The notes under the pieces were generated by a model that worked only from the letters and a program-made list of their open reading frames with translations, did not search any database and had not been told where the DNA came from. From Alphaproteobacteria bacterium UBA2784 (GTDB taxonomy: Bacteria > Pseudomonadota > Alphaproteobacteria > Micropepsales > Micropepsaceae), in NCBI GenBank assembly GCA_002352285.1, contig DEIC01000039.1:1-7199 (forward strand): a DNA stretch of 7,199 bases, in the 5' to 3' direction. The position numbers and the translations under genes were made by a program. Shown here in pieces: positions 5,510 to 7,199 of the stretch (position 1 is its first letter; each line of letters opens with the position of its first letter).

Positions 5510-5878
5510 GTGGCACGTATTGCAGGCGTCAACATTCCGACCGCCAAGCGGGTGCATATCGCGCTCCGCTACATTCATGGCATTGGCCCGACCAATGCGC
5601 GCGATATCTGCAAGAAGCTGGGTATCGAGGAAGCGCGTCGCGTCAATCAGCTGTCGGATGCTGAAGTCATCCAGATCCGCGACGTGATCGATCGCGAATA
5701 TCTCGTGGAGGGCGATCTGCGCCGCGAGAATTCCATGAACATCAAGCGCCTGATGGATCTCGGCTGCTATCGCGGTCTTCGCCACCGCAAGAGCCTGCCG
5801 GTCCGCGGCCAGCGCACGCACACGAATGCGCGCACCCGCAAAGGCCCCGCCAAGCCGATCGCCGGCAAGAAGAAGTAA
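5510..5878 (+). CDS. rpsM: 30S ribosomal protein S13 (GTG start)
   Basis: S13 lies in the head of the small subunit, contacts the P-site tRNA through its C-terminal tail and bridges to L5 in the large subunit. The product is 122 residues, the usual length. It begins MARIAGVNIPTAKRV, includes the helix-turn region ALRYIHGIGPTNARDIC (18-34), and carries the S13 signature RGLRHRKSLPVRGQRTHTN (88-106). The end is very basic (NARTRKGPAKP then GKKK). The start is GTG at 5510, nine bases after GGGAG (5496-5500). It is the first gene after the predicted promoter, so it heads the alpha operon section; the site where E. coli would have rpmJ upstream is empty. Confidence 0.98.
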   Translation: MARIAGVNIPTAKRVHIALRYIHGIGPTNARDICKKLGIEEARRVNQLSDAEVIQIRDVIDREYLVEGDLRRENSMNIKRLMDLGCYRGLRHRKSLPVRGQRTHTNARTRKGPAKPIAGKKK

Positions 5879-5888
5879 TCACCCGCAT

Positions 5889-5915
5889 TGCAAGGGGGCG
5901 CTTTTTGCGCCTGCA
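5889..5915 (+). other. Predicted hairpin between rpsM and rpsK
   Basis: GGCGC (5897-5901) pairs with GCGCC (5907-5911) around a five-T loop. The stem can be continued by TGCA (5889-5892) with TGCA (5912-5915) across a four-base bulge (AGGG). It ends two bases before the rpsK ribosome binding site GGAG (5918-5921), which remains unpaired. The T run is in the loop and not after the stem, so it is not an intrinsic terminator on this strand. It may affect rpsK initiation or mRNA processing (inference). Confidence 0.4.
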
Positions 5916-5929
5916 CTGGAGTTTGAGCC

Positions 5930-6319
5930 ATGGTCGAGAAAAAGGCCCGCGTCCGCAAAAAGGAACGCAAGAACATCACCTCGGGCGTTGCCCATGTGGT
6001 GGCGTCGTTCAACAACACGATGATCACGATCACTGATGCGCAGGGCAACACGGTTGCCTGGTCGTCGGCGGGCATGATGGGCTTCAAGGGTTCGCGCAAA
6101 TCGACGCCCTATGCCGCGCAGGTTGCCGCTGAAGACGCCGGCAAGAAGGCTGCCGAGCATGGCGTGCGCATTCTTGAGGTTGAAGTGTCGGGCCCCGGCT
6201 CTGGCCGTGAATCGGCGCTGCGCGCATTGCAGGCTGCCGGCATGACCATCACGTCGATCCGCGACGTGACGCCCATTCCGCACAATGGCTGCCGTCCGCC
6301 CAAGCGCCGCCGCGTGTAA
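5930..6319 (+). CDS. rpsK: 30S ribosomal protein S11
   Basis: S11 lines the platform of the small subunit near the mRNA exit site and helps form the E-site region with 16S rRNA. The product is 129 residues, the same length as E. coli S11. Visible blocks are NITSGVAHVVASFNNTMITI (15-34), then SSAGMMGFKGSRKSTPYAAQ (45-64), VSGPGSGRESALRAL (86-100) and the nearly invariant end DVTPIPHNGCRPPKRRRV (112-129). Its Asn119-Gly120 pair is the position that becomes isoaspartate in E. coli S11. The N-terminus is Lys/Arg rich. GGAG (5918-5921) is eight bases before ATG 5930. The gap after rpsM is 51 bases and holds a possible hairpin. Confidence 0.98.
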   Translation: MVEKKARVRKKERKNITSGVAHVVASFNNTMITITDAQGNTVAWSSAGMMGFKGSRKSTPYAAQVAAEDAGKKAAEHGVRILEVEVSGPGSGRESALRALQAAGMTITSIRDVTPIPHNGCRPPKRRRV

Positions 6320-6346
6320 CAGCAGCGCTTGATACCCCCCAATTCC

Positions 6347-6361
6347 TCTCCTTTCGGGAGA
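6347..6361 (+). promoter_or_regulatory. Short hairpin covering the rpoA Shine-Dalgarno sequence
   Basis: TCTCC (6347-6351) pairs with GGAGA (6357-6361) around a TTTCG loop, five base pairs in 15 bases. The ribosome binding site of rpoA (GGGAG, 6356-6360, six bases before ATG 6367) lies in the loop edge and 3' arm. The upstream arm is effectively an anti-Shine-Dalgarno sequence. The stem is short, so it would be a weak brake that a passing or neighbouring ribosome could open (inference). Confidence 0.4.
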
Positions 6362-6366
6362 CTTCC

Positions 6367-7199
6367 ATGATCCAGGCCAATTGGCAGAATCTGATCAAGC
6401 CGAACAAGCTTCAGGTCGAAGCATCGGGTGACATGAAGCGCCGCGCCACCGTTGTCGCCGAACCGCTGGAGCGCGGCTTTGGCATGACGCTGGGCAATGC
6501 GCTGCGCCGCGTGCTGATGTCGTCGCTGCAGGGCGCCGCTGTCACGGCGATCCAGATTGACGGCGTGCTGCACGAGTTCTCGTCGATCCCGGGCGTGCGC
6601 GAAGACGTGACCGACATCGTGCTCAACGTGAAGAACCTTGCGCTGCGCATGCATGCCGATGGCACCAAGCGCATGACGCTGCGCGCCACCGGCCCCGGCG
6701 AAGTGCGCGCCAGCCAGATCACGCCTGTGGCCGATGTCGAGATCCTCAATCCCGATATGGTCATCTGCACGCTCGATCAGGGCGCGTCGATCCGCATCGA
6801 GTTCACGGTGGCGAACGGCAAGGGCTATGTGGCCGCCGACCGCAACCGCCCGGAGGACGCCCCCATCGGCCTCATTCCGGTGGACAGCCTGTTCTCGCCG
6901 GTCAAGCGTTGTTCGTATCGCGTGGAGAACACGCGCGAGGGCCAGATCCTCGACTACGACAAGCTGACGATGCAGGTGGAAACGAACGGCGCAATCACCG
7001 CGGAAACCGCTGTGGCGCTGGCGGCGCGCATCCTGCAGGACCAGCTGCAGACCTTCATCAACTTCGAAGAGCCGCGCGAGCAGAAGAAGGAAGAGACGAA
7101 GCCCGATCTCGCCTTCAACCCGGCGCTGCTCAAGAAGGTGGACGAGCTGGAGCTTTCCGTGCGCTCGGCCAACTGCCTGAAGAACGACAACATCGTCTA
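6367..7199 (+). CDS. rpoA: RNA polymerase alpha subunit, N-terminal 277 residues (3' end outside window)
   Basis: Alpha dimerises to start RNA polymerase assembly, and its C-terminal domain contacts UP-element DNA and activators. The frame stays open to the window end, giving 277 complete codons (the last being GTC, 7195-7197) of a protein usually about 335-340 residues. The N-terminal domain shows PLERGFGMTLGNALRRVLMS (33-52), where Arg48 matches E. coli Arg45 used in assembly, and IDGVLHEFSSIPGVREDVTD (64-83). A charged linker (EEPREQKKEETKPD, 234-247) leads to the C-terminal domain, which begins with VDELELSVRSANCLKNDNIV (258-277). Arg266 and Asn269 match E. coli Arg265 and Asn268, the main UP-element contacts. 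GGGAG (6356-6360) precedes ATG 6367 by six bases. rplQ would be expected next, beyond the window. Confidence 0.98.
   Translation, partial: MIQANWQNLIKPNKLQVEASGDMKRRATVVAEPLERGFGMTLGNALRRVLMSSLQGAAVTAIQIDGVLHEFSSIPGVREDVTDIVLNVKNLALRMHADGTKRMTLRATGPGEVRASQITPVADVEILNPDMVICTLDQGASIRIEFTVANGKGYVAADRNRPEDAPIGLIPVDSLFSPVKRCSYRVENTREGQILDYDKLTMQVETNGAITAETAVALAARILQDQLQTFINFEEPREQKKEETKPDLAFNPALLKKVDELELSVRSANCLKNDNIV

Noticed and set aside
5382..5687. 101-codon open frame starting in the rpsM leader and overlapping rpsM
   Set aside because: It uses a TTG start without a ribosome binding site and runs out of frame through rpsM. I considered it as an upstream regulatory peptide, but nothing supports that.

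Overview
The window is an uninterrupted, single-strand stretch of the bacterial spc and alpha ribosomal-protein operons. In order it reads rplE (3' part only), rpsN, rpsH, rplF, rplR, rpsE, rpmD, rplO, secY, adk, rpsM, rpsK, rpoA (5' part only). The gene order and protein features point to an alphaproteobacterium. The evidence is high-GC coding DNA, adk placed directly after secY with no rpmJ between secY and rpsM, a SecY N-terminus starting MASAAEQLAANLNF, an adenylate kinase without the long LID domain, and a 101-residue zinc-free S14. I cannot resolve the order or genus from these conserved proteins.

Positions 1-3322 carry the 3' end of L5 and seven complete ribosomal protein genes, all on the plus strand with gaps of 5-62 bases. 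A 62-base gap holding a strong hairpin separates rplO from secY (3385-4713). secY overlaps adk (4710-5291) by four bases in an ATGA junction, so translocon channel and adenylate kinase synthesis are probably translationally coupled.

A 218-base gap follows adk. It contains a convincing sigma-70-type promoter (TTGACT, 16 bases, TATAGT) with a GC-rich discriminator, then a leader of about 130 bases that can fold, including a hairpin covering the rpsM Shine-Dalgarno sequence. rpsM, rpsK and rpoA follow; rpoA runs off the end 11 residues after the conserved arginine of its C-terminal domain. Every gap in this alpha section has a possible RNA hairpin next to a ribosome binding site.

The genes work together in ribosome assembly (small-subunit S14, S8, S5, S13, S11; large-subunit L5, L6, L18, L30, L15), protein export (SecY), adenylate balance (Adk) and transcription (RpoA). 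I see no mobile element, CRISPR array, tRNA, rRNA, broken gene or minus-strand gene. The protein content is ordinary; what merits a second look is non-coding, namely the rpsM promoter and leader and the intergenic hairpins.
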